Assembly (NCBI GenBank): GCA_946885645.1
Contig: CAMPGU010000028.1
Location: 1-22,822 of the forward strand
Reading direction: 5' to 3'
Source of the DNA: an uncultured Haloferula sp.
GTDB taxonomy: Bacteria; Verrucomicrobiota; Verrucomicrobiae; Verrucomicrobiales; Akkermansiaceae
Length of the DNA: 22,822 nucleotides
Shown here piece by piece: positions 15,772 through 22,431 of the stretch (position 1 is the stretch's first letter; each line of letters begins with the position of its first letter). Both the position numbers and the translations under genes were made by a program. The notes below the pieces were generated by a model that worked only from the letters and a program-made list of their open reading frames with translations, had not been told where the DNA came from and ran no database searches.

Positions 15772-17256
15772 ATGACGCGTCATTCATTCACCCGCCGGGG
15801 CTTTCTCGGCTCAGTGGGTCTCGGTTCCTTGGCCTTTAGTTCCAGCGGAGAGCCGCCGGTCTCTTCCCGGCCCGCGATACGGCGGGAGGGCCCCGACTTT
15901 CCCGCGGACTTCCAGTGGGGCGTTGCGACTTCCGCCTTCCAGATCGAAGGGGCTACCGGCGAAGACGGCCGCAAACCGAGCGTATGGGACACCTTTTCAC
16001 GGATCACCGGCCGGGTGAAGGGCGGTGACACCGCCGACATCGCCTGCGACCACTACCGCCGCTTCGCCGCGGATGTAAAGCTGATGGCGGAACTCGGGAT
16101 CAAGCACTACAGGTTCAGTATTTCCTGGCCCCGCGTGATTCCCGATGGCCGCGGCGCGGTGAACGCGAAGGGCATCGACTTCTACAAGCGCCTCGTGGAC
16201 ACGTTGCTCGGCCACGGCATCCGGCCTTATGCGACGCTTTTCCACTGGGACAGCCCGCAGGCGCTCGAGGATCGCTACGGCTCCTGGCGCAGCCGGGAGA
16301 TGACGAAGGACTTCGCCGACTATTGCACGGCCGTCGTCTCGCATCTCGGCGACCGGGTGACCGACTGGATGACGATCAACGAGATCTTCTGCTTCACCTA
16401 CATGGGCTACGGCGTCGGCAGCACGCCCCCGCATGCACCGGGGACGATCGTCACGCGGAAGAAAGACGTGCAGCAGACCGTGCATCACGCGCTGCTCGCG
16501 CACGGCCTCGGTTGCCAGGCGATCCGCGCGGCTTCACCCGTTCCCTGCAAGGTCGCTCTGGTGACAAATTGCGATACTTACGTGCCCGTGGTCGAAACGC
16601 CGGAGAATATCGCCGCGGCGAAAAAGGCCTTCCTCGCGGAGGAGCACAACGGAACCGTGATCGTTCCGGCACTCACCGGGAAATACGGGCAGGAAGTGCT
16701 GGAGTCGCTCGGGAAGGAGGCGCCCGAGATCCGGGATGGGGATATGGAAATCATCGGCCAGCCCCTCGATGTGCTCGGGATCAACCTTTACACCGGCCAC
16801 TACGTCCGCGCGGCGGAGAACTCCCGCGGCTATGAGATCCTGCGCATGCCGGAGAGCTACCCGAAGATGCACATGCCATGGCTGAACCTGGTGCCGGAGT
16901 CGATGTACTGGGCCGTGCGCTTGGTCGGGGAGGCCATCGGGAAGAAGGATCTGCCGCTGGTCATTTCCGAGAACGGCTGCGCGACCGAGGACCGGATGTC
17001 CGGGTCCGGGGAGGTCTTTGATCTCGAGCGTGTGCTCTACCTGCGCTCGTACCTGCGGCAGGCGAGCCGCGCCGTGGCCGAGGGATACCCGCTGAAGGGC
17101 TACTTCCAGTGGAGTCTCCTCGACAACTTCGAATGGTCGTGCGGCTACGAGAAGCGCTTCGGTCTGGTCCATGTGGATTTCCAGACCCAGAAAAGGACGC
17201 CCAAGCAGAGCTACCACTGGTACCAACAGGTGATACGCGAAGGACGGGTAATGTGA
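15772..17256 (+). CDS. Glycoside hydrolase family 1 beta-glucosidase, Tat-exported
   Basis: A 494-residue retaining beta-glycosidase. The N-terminus has a twin-arginine signal (FTRRGFLGSVG) followed by a short hydrophobic stretch, so the enzyme is predicted to be exported folded. GH1 marks include FQWGVATSAFQIEGA near 47, the acid/base E204 in TINEI (usually TxNEP) and the nucleophile E400 in ISENG. The C-terminal GYFQWSLLDNFEWSCGYEKRFGLVHVD is the aglycone/glucose-binding W-E-W block, with all canonical residues. The family hydrolyses beta-glucosides, galactosides or related oligosaccharides from the non-reducing end. The length is normal once the signal is removed. It is last in the 12413-17256 cassette, suggesting extracytoplasmic processing of glycans bound or assembled by the preceding surface proteins. 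Confidence 0.95.
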   Translation: MTRHSFTRRGFLGSVGLGSLAFSSSGEPPVSSRPAIRREGPDFPADFQWGVATSAFQIEGATGEDGRKPSVWDTFSRITGRVKGGDTADIACDHYRRFAADVKLMAELGIKHYRFSISWPRVIPDGRGAVNAKGIDFYKRLVDTLLGHGIRPYATLFHWDSPQALEDRYGSWRSREMTKDFADYCTAVVSHLGDRVTDWMTINEIFCFTYMGYGVGSTPPHAPGTIVTRKKDVQQTVHHALLAHGLGCQAIRAASPVPCKVALVTNCDTYVPVVETPENIAAAKKAFLAEEHNGTVIVPALTGKYGQEVLESLGKEAPEIRDGDMEIIGQPLDVLGINLYTGHYVRAAENSRGYEILRMPESYPKMHMPWLNLVPESMYWAVRLVGEAIGKKDLPLVISENGCATEDRMSGSGEVFDLERVLYLRSYLRQASRAVAEGYPLKGYFQWSLLDNFEWSCGYEKRFGLVHVDFQTQKRTPKQSYHWYQQVIREGRVM

Positions 17257-17564
17257 AACGAAGCCACGCCAAGCTCGGTGGCATGGATTTACTTCGCGAG
17301 GCCGGAGGCATGGCCCGGGTGATCGGCACCATTGCCTGAAGGGTTATAATAATTCGGTTTCCGTGTCGGCATCGAGGAGTATCCCCGTGCCGGATCCTTT
17401 GGGTTAGGGGCCGTGGCGTACCCGGCCAAGGGGGCGGCTGGAGCAGAGGGTTCCTGCTCCAGCCGCTAGGCTCCCGCTGCCTACCGGGCTCGGGCAGGGG
17501 TCGCTGGGGTGGATGTCGCGGATTTCCCTGTCGGCTGGCGTCGCGATTTTACGCATATGGTATT
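17257..17564. other. 308-bp intergenic region with a strong hairpin
   Basis: No gene was seen. A TATAAT hexamer sits at 17345-17350 without a recognisable -35. GGCCG/CGGCC at about 17410-17427 forms a small stem, and the strong hairpin at 17434-17466 follows. The stretch after it (17467-17520) is GC-rich, with no feature recognised. It separates the beta-glucosidase from the LuxR-type regulator. Confidence 0.4.
17434..17466. repeat. Perfect 13-bp inverted repeat with a 7-base loop
   Basis: GCGGCTGGAGCAG (17434-17446) is the exact reverse complement of CTGCTCCAGCCGC (17454-17466), with loop AGGGTTC. It lies 178 bases after the GH1 stop. No T-run follows on either strand, so it is not a canonical intrinsic terminator. 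A structured RNA or an operator for a regulator are alternatives. Confidence 0.6.
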
Positions 17565-18314
17565 ATGGACGAGATTTCGTTTTCCTCCGGTAGTCCAGCC
17601 ATCGGCGACATCTCCTCCGTGCGCGGGAGGTCGCCGCGCGGCCTTCCGGCCGCTCGAGACGAGAAGAAGTTGCGGATTGTGGTTCTCGCCGGAAACACTG
17701 CATCCGGCAAAAGGGTCGGGAAGCTCTGCCATTCCGCCAAGCTGCCTTGCGCCGCGATTTTCAAGCCAAGCCCGAAATTGGACACGCAGATCAGCGAGGC
17801 TTGCCCCGATGTGATCTTGGTGGAGATCGACTCGCCGGGTAGCGCGGGGATCGAGGCAATAGCGGGGGTGAAGCAGCGCTTTCCCCGGATTCCCATGATC
17901 GTGGTCTCGGGCGGGGATCATGCGAAGGCCATCGTTCCCGCTCTGGAGGCGGGGGCGTCAGGGCATCTCCTCCGATCAGCGCCTCCCGGGGAGGTGGGCC
18001 GGGCAATCCACCTCGTCCTCCATGGGGGTGCTCCCTTGAGTGCGGGGATCGCGCGCCATTTGTTGGAGGTATTGCATCGGTCCGTGGGGCGGCGGGCGGC
18101 CCGCAACGCCTTGAGCAAGCGAGAGAAGGATGTTCTGGACTTCGTTTGCGAGGGTCTCGCGAACAAAGAGATTGCCGATCGTCTGGACATCTCGCCCGAA
18201 ACGGTGCGCATGCACCTGAAAAGCGTTTTCGGGAAGCTCGGGGTCCGGAGTCGCACGGCGGCGGCAATGAAATACCGGGGCGACCAAGGGGAACGGGGGG
18301 TGTTTGGGAGCTGA
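17565..18314 (+). CDS. LuxR-type regulator with a degenerate receiver domain
   Basis: A 249-residue protein. A 35-residue polar N-terminal extension precedes a receiver-like domain (about 36-155). The phospho-acceptor position is E87 (ILVEIDSPGSAG, usually LMDIxMPxxxG). The paired N-terminal aspartates are missing (IVVLAGNT in place of LLADDH), and the conserved Lys is Arg (HLLRSAP). A GerE helix-turn-helix follows at about 183-236 (LSKREKDVLDF to VRMHLKSVFGKLGV) and is fully conserved. The domain layout is that of NarL regulators, but phosphorylation is unlikely. The Glu may mimic the active state, or the domain may respond to ligand or dimerisation. No partner kinase is adjacent. It lies just outside the integrated element. 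Confidence 0.87.
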   Translation: MDEISFSSGSPAIGDISSVRGRSPRGLPAARDEKKLRIVVLAGNTASGKRVGKLCHSAKLPCAAIFKPSPKLDTQISEACPDVILVEIDSPGSAGIEAIAGVKQRFPRIPMIVVSGGDHAKAIVPALEAGASGHLLRSAPPGEVGRAIHLVLHGGAPLSAGIARHLLEVLHRSVGRRAARNALSKREKDVLDFVCEGLANKEIADRLDISPETVRMHLKSVFGKLGVRSRTAAAMKYRGDQGERGVFGS

Positions 18315-18441
18315 TCCCCGCGCAACCGGGCTGATCCGGAATCCAATCTCTCTGCGCGCCTTTTCCGGCCCACGACCAGGGGAACCGCGACGCGGAGCAA
18401 ACTGCAGCCTCCGAAAAGTTCACATCTCATTAAGAGAGAAG

Positions 18442-18486
18442 TGGTCGGGGCGGCCAGATTCGAACTGACGACATCCTGCTCCCAAA
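18442..18486 (-). pseudogene. 3' fragment of a tRNA-Pro(UGG) gene: candidate attachment site (attL)
   Basis: Read on the minus strand, this is the anticodon loop TTTGGGA (UGG), the 3' half of the anticodon stem (GCAGG), a five-base variable loop, an intact T arm (GTCAG-TTCGAAT-CTGGC), the acceptor 3' strand CGCCCCG, A, and CCA. The matching 5' acceptor strand (CGGGGCG), the D arm and the 5' anticodon stem are absent from the following bases. A tRNA 3' half ending sharply at the anticodon loop, 109 bases before a tyrosine recombinase gene, is the classic duplicated core left by integration into a tRNA gene. Confidence 0.85.
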
Positions 18487-18531
18487 GCGGACAATCTTTT
18501 CGCAACTCGTTGATACAACCACATTAAAATT

Positions 18532-18563
18532 TCGAGATTTTCCCCATTTTCGGAATTTCTCGA
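18532..18563. repeat. Short inverted repeat upstream of the integrase
   Basis: TCGAGA (18532-18537) and TCTCGA (18558-18563) flank an AT-rich segment with TTTTC-type repeats, between the att fragment and the integrase start. Arm-type recombinase binding sites or an integrase operator would be expected here, but the arms are short and may be chance. Confidence 0.3.
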
Positions 18564-18594
18564 CTTTTAAAGGCAATAAGGGCACCGCTATCGC

Positions 18595-19785
18595 ATGGCG
18601 AAGCCGACCAAGTTCAAGCCTAAGAGCACCCCCAAGGGCTGGCGGGTAAACATCCCCGCAAAGTTCTCGGAGAGCGGCAAGAGAGAGCGGCATTTCTTCC
18701 TGACCCGCGACCTTGCCGATGCCGCGGCCTCCAATCTCAAAAAGAAGAAAGAGGACCACGGAACCCAGGTGCACGCCATTCCCCCCACCCTCGCGGAGCA
18801 GGCGATGGCCGCGCATCGTTTGTTAGAGCCCTTCGGCATAACGATTTTACAAGCGGCACAGCAAGTCGCCTCCATTGAGGCAAGCAACCGGGCATCAGCA
18901 ACGGTGGAATTGGCGACGACTCTCTTCGCGGTCGCGAAGGAGTCTCTTTCCACGAAGCAGACCCAAGCCATCCGCCACTTGAACTCCCACCTCGTGGAGG
19001 ACTTCCCCTCTCGGCTCATGAGCACCATCACGGCGGCTGAAATCGCGGACCATCTCAGCGCCCGGACCACCGGCCCCTCAGCGTTTAATGCTAAGCTTCG
19101 ATTGATGGTAACTTTCTGGCGCTGGTGTGCCAATCCGATACGTGGATGGTGCAACGCCGATGCGCTCAAACACGTCGAACGGCAGGAGACAATCCCCAGC
19201 GAGATTGGCACCTTGAACGCGAAGGAGGCCCGCAAGCTCATGGAGACGGCTGAGAAGCATTACCCCGAGTGCGTCATTGGATTCGCCATAGCACTCACCA
19301 CCGGCATCCGCCAAGCGGAGATCGAGCGGCTGGAACCGGAAGACATCACCGACGAGGGAATTAATGTCTCCGCCGCTACCAACCGCAAATCCAACCGTCG
19401 CCGTTTCATCGAGATGCCTCCGCAACTCGCAGCGTGGCTGAAAGCCTACCCGATCGACGAAACCGTCCTGCCCGCGAACTGGAGACGCAAGGAAATGGCC
19501 GTCAGAAGACTGGCGGGCTGGAAGGTATGGTGCGACCTCATCGAACCGCCCGAGGCTCCGGAGGATGCGCCAGAGTGGCCGCAGAACGCCCTGCGACACA
19601 CCGCCGCTTCCTCGGCCCTAGCATTGGGCAAGCCGATAGAGACACTGATCTTCGAGCATGGGCATGCCGAGGGCGTCACCACCTTGAAAGCGCACTACAT
19701 TGGGAAAATGACCCGCAAAGAAGCGGTGGCCATTTCGTCCATCGGCCCCGGCGGAACCAAGTTGCCGACCATCGTAGCGGCATAA
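18595..19785 (+). CDS. Tyrosine recombinase (site-specific integrase)
   Basis: A 396-residue phage-type integrase. An N-terminal arm/SAM-like region (about 1-205) precedes the catalytic domain. Catalytic residues visible are R239 (TTGIRQAEI), R334 followed by H335-T (NALRHTAAS), H357 (EHGHAEG) and the nucleophile Y368 (KAHYIG). The position that is usually His in HxLRH is N331, a substitution tolerated in some family members. It should catalyse integration and excision at the tRNA-Pro 3' end lying just upstream. The ATG at 18595 gives an N-terminus rich in Lys and Pro, as in many DNA-binding arms. An excisionase-like gene is two genes downstream. Confidence 0.93.
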   Translation: MAKPTKFKPKSTPKGWRVNIPAKFSESGKRERHFFLTRDLADAAASNLKKKKEDHGTQVHAIPPTLAEQAMAAHRLLEPFGITILQAAQQVASIEASNRASATVELATTLFAVAKESLSTKQTQAIRHLNSHLVEDFPSRLMSTITAAEIADHLSARTTGPSAFNAKLRLMVTFWRWCANPIRGWCNADALKHVERQETIPSEIGTLNAKEARKLMETAEKHYPECVIGFAIALTTGIRQAEIERLEPEDITDEGINVSAATNRKSNRRRFIEMPPQLAAWLKAYPIDETVLPANWRRKEMAVRRLAGWKVWCDLIEPPEAPEDAPEWPQNALRHTAASSALALGKPIETLIFEHGHAEGVTTLKAHYIGKMTRKEAVAISSIGPGGTKLPTIVAA

Positions 19786-19876
19786 ATCCACCCTTACCCT
19801 AAGAACCAGCAGCGCCGACCGAGGATCGCCTTGAAATCACTATACGTGACACTCCGACCACGTGCCTGCGGTTCCA

Positions 19877-19889
19877 GCAACAATGTTGC
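19877..19889. repeat. Small palindrome in the gap between integrase and orphan gene
   Basis: GCAACA-A-TGTTGC is a perfect 6-bp dyad within the 235-bp non-coding gap (19786-20020). It sits about 130 bases before the orphan gene and could be an operator half-site pair. A run of eight A residues near 19970 is the only other feature seen in the gap. Confidence 0.25.
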
Positions 19890-20020
19890 AACGCGACTAC
19901 GACGCGCAAGTGTCGGCCAACTTTCCTCAGAAGGCACCCTAATCCTTTCATCGAATCTAACGCGGAGCCCAAAAAAAAGCCTTCTGGTCATCGTTACGGC
20001 AACTTTGAATTTGAATCAAG

Positions 20021-20779
20021 ATGAACCAACGTGACGCCTCAGACTCTTCCATAAGATTCGAAACTTGGGCACCTCGAGGAGCTGAAGCGGAGCCACATTG
20101 GCAGGCTTTGGAAGCACTGAGCCAACACGAGCGGGAAGAGGCAGTCTGCACTCGGATTTCTTCGCTCAAAATCGACCCCCCGTGGGCACAAATCGAAGGA
20201 GTTCACTGGCGTGTAATACTTCCGCAACTTGACATGCCCGAGGATGCCAAGGCTCGGTTCTGGGTCGAGTTTTCCAAGGCTTCGGCGGTTCAGAATCGAA
20301 AAGAGGCCTTGCGCGGACTGCGGATAGCCCGCCGGGAGCGGGCGCTTGAAATCCTCGAGAGCGCCCGCCACGCATATGCGAACTTTCAGTCCCTAGACCC
20401 TTCGAGTCCCAAGCGGTACCTTGAAGCCTTGGGAAAGTGTGGAGCAGCATTTGAAGATATAGGAAAATGGTTCTCTGAGCGTGTATACTACCGCGACCAC
20501 GAGATTCTTGTGATGGCTACACAGCTTCTTATAAAGGGAGATGATGGTGATCCCCAATCGTGCGCCGAGGCAAATACGAATGACGGCGTCATCCTGCGAA
20601 TCTTTTGCCATAAGCATATTGAGGATAGGACTTTGCCTACCAAGAAGGGGATTTTCGAAGACTATGGTCGGCACCGCGGAGCAATATTAGCGGAACTCGA
20701 CCTGACTGACCGACAGGCACTCTCGAAACAAGTAAGCAAGTCGCTGAACAAATTGGGGCTCGCCAACTTGCCGCCCTGA
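20021..20779 (+). CDS. Hypothetical protein, element cargo gene of lower GC
   Basis: A 252-residue protein of no recognised family. It is soluble, charged and mostly helical in appearance, with an Arg/Ala/Glu-rich helix around 90-120 (KEALRGLRIARRERALEILESARHA split by charged turns) and many aromatics. Cys residues occur at 43, 144, 186 and 201 (approximate), not in metal-binding spacing. No signal peptide or membrane segment is seen. The codon use is clearly less GC-rich than the chromosomal genes. It sits between the integrase and the excisionase-like gene, a usual site for phage accessory genes, including defence or superinfection-exclusion functions, but nothing in the sequence assigns one. 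The ATG at 20021 follows an AT-rich leader. Confidence 0.6.
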   Translation: MNQRDASDSSIRFETWAPRGAEAEPHWQALEALSQHEREEAVCTRISSLKIDPPWAQIEGVHWRVILPQLDMPEDAKARFWVEFSKASAVQNRKEALRGLRIARRERALEILESARHAYANFQSLDPSSPKRYLEALGKCGAAFEDIGKWFSERVYYRDHEILVMATQLLIKGDDGDPQSCAEANTNDGVILRIFCHKHIEDRTLPTKKGIFEDYGRHRGAILAELDLTDRQALSKQVSKSLNKLGLANLPP

Positions 20780-20781
20780 AC

Positions 20782-20812
20782 TATCGCCCAAAAAATCTGA
20801 AAACGGGCGATA
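20782..20812. terminator. Inverted repeat directly after the orphan gene (terminator or operator)
   Basis: TATCGCCC (20782-20789) and GGGCGATA (20805-20812) form a perfect 8-bp dyad around a 15-base A-rich loop. It begins two bases after the stop of the orphan gene and ends 15 bases before the excisionase-like ATG. There is no T-run after it on the plus strand, so an operator for the HTH gene is as plausible as termination. Confidence 0.45.
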
Positions 20813-20827
20813 CCCAAAGGCTGGAAA

Positions 20828-21064
20828 ATGCGAATCTTAGGCGACGTGAAACAGTTCACGTCTGCCGCTGACGCCAAGCTCGTCACCCCAAAAGAGATGG
20901 CGGAGATCCTCCGCTGCTCTCCGCCCCAGGTCCTGCGCCTCATGCGCGCAGGTATCATTCCCATCGCATTTTCGGTGGGCCGGCTTCATCGTTTCGACGC
21001 TTCCGCGGTTCTGGAAGCGTTGGGAGCCCACAAACCGTCCACCGAGGCGCATGCGGACAAATAG
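20828..21064 (+). CDS. Excisionase-like / AlpA-type helix-turn-helix protein
   Basis: A 78-residue DNA-binding protein with a winged helix of the excisionase family. LVTPKEMAEILRCSPPQVLRLMRAGIIP (about 19-46) is the two-helix HTH, followed by the short wing and the AFSVGRLHRFDASAVLEAL segment, which matches the GR-x-RF-x-x-x-x-V/I-x-x-x-L pattern of the family. Such proteins act as recombination directionality factors or as transcription regulators of mobile elements. In the same element as a tyrosine recombinase, an excisionase role is likely but unproven. The ATG start is supported by the domain beginning at residue 15. Confidence 0.85.
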   Translation: MRILGDVKQFTSAADAKLVTPKEMAEILRCSPPQVLRLMRAGIIPIAFSVGRLHRFDASAVLEALGAHKPSTEAHADK

Positions 21065-21065
21065 C

Positions 21066-21161
21066 GGACCGGTCCTGCGTCGGCATTCGGCAAGCCTCAG
21101 TCTCCGGTTCTATTTGATCTCGGTCGTGGGAACCCAGCTCTCAGTCGTCGCCGGTCACCGG
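21066..21161. promoter_or_regulatory. Two related palindromes upstream of the replication gene: candidate operator or nicking region
   Basis: GGACCGGTCC (21066-21075) is a perfect 10-bp palindrome two bases after the HTH stop, and CCGGT-C-ACCGG (21151-21161) is a second dyad. Both carry ACCGGTCC (21068-21075 and 21157-21164). The 178-bp gap is otherwise without a recognised feature. A binding site for the HTH protein or part of a replication origin are possible readings. Confidence 0.3.
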
Positions 21162-21242
21162 TCCCTAGCTTTGGCGACTTCTCTTACCAAGCACGAGATT
21201 TAACCAAACCCACACCAAGCATCACCCACCAATCCAGTTACT

Positions 21243-22397
21243 ATGCCTGACGTAATTAAGTTCACCACCTCCAAGGCTCGCGTCCTGCCCGCGCCCTTGG
21301 CTATCGTCACCTCCCATCCGCTCTACCAAAAGCGGACCTCCACCCACTTGCGCTTGAACCTCTCGAAGCTGGTCTCGGTCCAGTTCGGCCACCAAGGCCA
21401 CCGCTTCGTGACGATGAAGTATCTCCAAAGCCCTGATGGCGACATGTTCCTTGTCGGCCTCGAGGCCAATCTGCCCGCCCTTCTCTACGGGCACAATGGA
21501 CGCCTCGTGAAGAACCAGGATGAGATGGTGCTCGCGCTGACCCGCGCGCGCCACGTCATCGAACCCTTCATTCACCCCGATGACCTGCGCATGGTTCTTC
21601 CGGGTCGCGACTGTGACAGCGGCACGTTCATCAAGGCCGTTGAGGTTCCGATCCAGGTTCAGGATCCGACAGGCGAGATACTCAATGCGGCCAACTTCAC
21701 GTCGTGCCGCAATTTCGTGAAGACCCCCCAGGTCCATCCTGGCGAGAGCATCCTCCATCGCAGCTCCGCCATGGACATCGATTTCTATGACAAGCTGGCC
21801 GAAGCGGGCGAAGGAGTCTGCGTGCCTGCAGGCCAAGGATGCACCAGGATTGAGGTCCGCTTTAAAACTCCGCGTCGCATTTCGGAAGCACTTCGGATTC
21901 ACACCGGCCGGTCTTGGGCGGTCGCGTCCATTCCGTTTGACGAGTTGGAGTTTGCTTTCGAGCAGGTGATCAAGGGCTCTCTGATCGGCGCGTTGGCGGA
22001 ACCGAAAGAAAAGGCCGACCATTACGTTTGCCCGGCCGCACGGTCGATCTTGGAGCTGGCCGGTGATCACGTGGCTCTCCTTACCGCACTTGCCGAGCAG
22101 GAACGCATCAAGGACAAGCGGGCCTACGGGAAAATCCGCCGGCAGGTCTTCCATGAACTCGCACGTCTCTTCCCTTTGTCGCTGCTCGGCATTCTCGAGA
22201 CCTGGCGCGAGAAGCTGATGAGCGAGGTTGCCATCAAGGGGCTCGAAGCTGGACACCAGTTGATGGTCGCGCGCTGTGCCTGGCCCACCGAACCCTCTGG
22301 AGACCTCGCGGAAACTTTCTCCGGCATTCTCATGGTCAACTCGATGGACCCGCGCCGGAAGCACTTCATCCGTCACTCCAAGGGCCACCCGTTTTGA
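21243..22397 (+). CDS. Filamentous-phage gpII-like (G2P / Phage_CRI-X family) replication initiator
   Basis: A 384-residue protein that can be aligned by eye with M13 gpII, the nickase that starts rolling-circle replication of inoviruses. VGLEANLPALLYGHNGRL (GHN at 83-85) matches gpII VEIKASPAKVLQGHN. IDFYDKLAEA (Y182) falls where gpII has the DNA-linked Tyr197 (VAYLKHVEL). TRIEVRFKTPRRISEAL matches LVRFEARIKTRYLKSFG. FDELEFAFEQVIKG matches FSELFKAFEG. The order and spacing agree. It is therefore a likely replication initiator, expected to nick one strand of the excised element. It starts at ATG 21243, and a related gene follows after 34 bases. I have no alignment statistics, so the assignment rests on motif order. 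Confidence 0.72.
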   Translation: MPDVIKFTTSKARVLPAPLAIVTSHPLYQKRTSTHLRLNLSKLVSVQFGHQGHRFVTMKYLQSPDGDMFLVGLEANLPALLYGHNGRLVKNQDEMVLALTRARHVIEPFIHPDDLRMVLPGRDCDSGTFIKAVEVPIQVQDPTGEILNAANFTSCRNFVKTPQVHPGESILHRSSAMDIDFYDKLAEAGEGVCVPAGQGCTRIEVRFKTPRRISEALRIHTGRSWAVASIPFDELEFAFEQVIKGSLIGALAEPKEKADHYVCPAARSILELAGDHVALLTALAEQERIKDKRAYGKIRRQVFHELARLFPLSLLGILETWREKLMSEVAIKGLEAGHQLMVARCAWPTEPSGDLAETFSGILMVNSMDPRRKHFIRHSKGHPF

Positions 22398-22431
22398 CCG
22401 GCCGTTCGACCTTCCTATCTCATCTAGTGAA

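Noticed and set aside
14527..15783. 418-codon minus-strand open frame
   Set aside because: It is antisense to the PATR-repeat protein, and its His/Arg/Gly-rich translation has no domain.
18436..18520. A complete tRNA-Pro gene
   Set aside because: The acceptor 5' strand, D arm and a matching 5' anticodon stem are absent, so only the 3' fragment is present.
19831..20034. 67-codon TTG-started open frame before the orphan gene
   Set aside because: It has a weak start, no signature and overlaps the start of the next gene, so it is probably chance.
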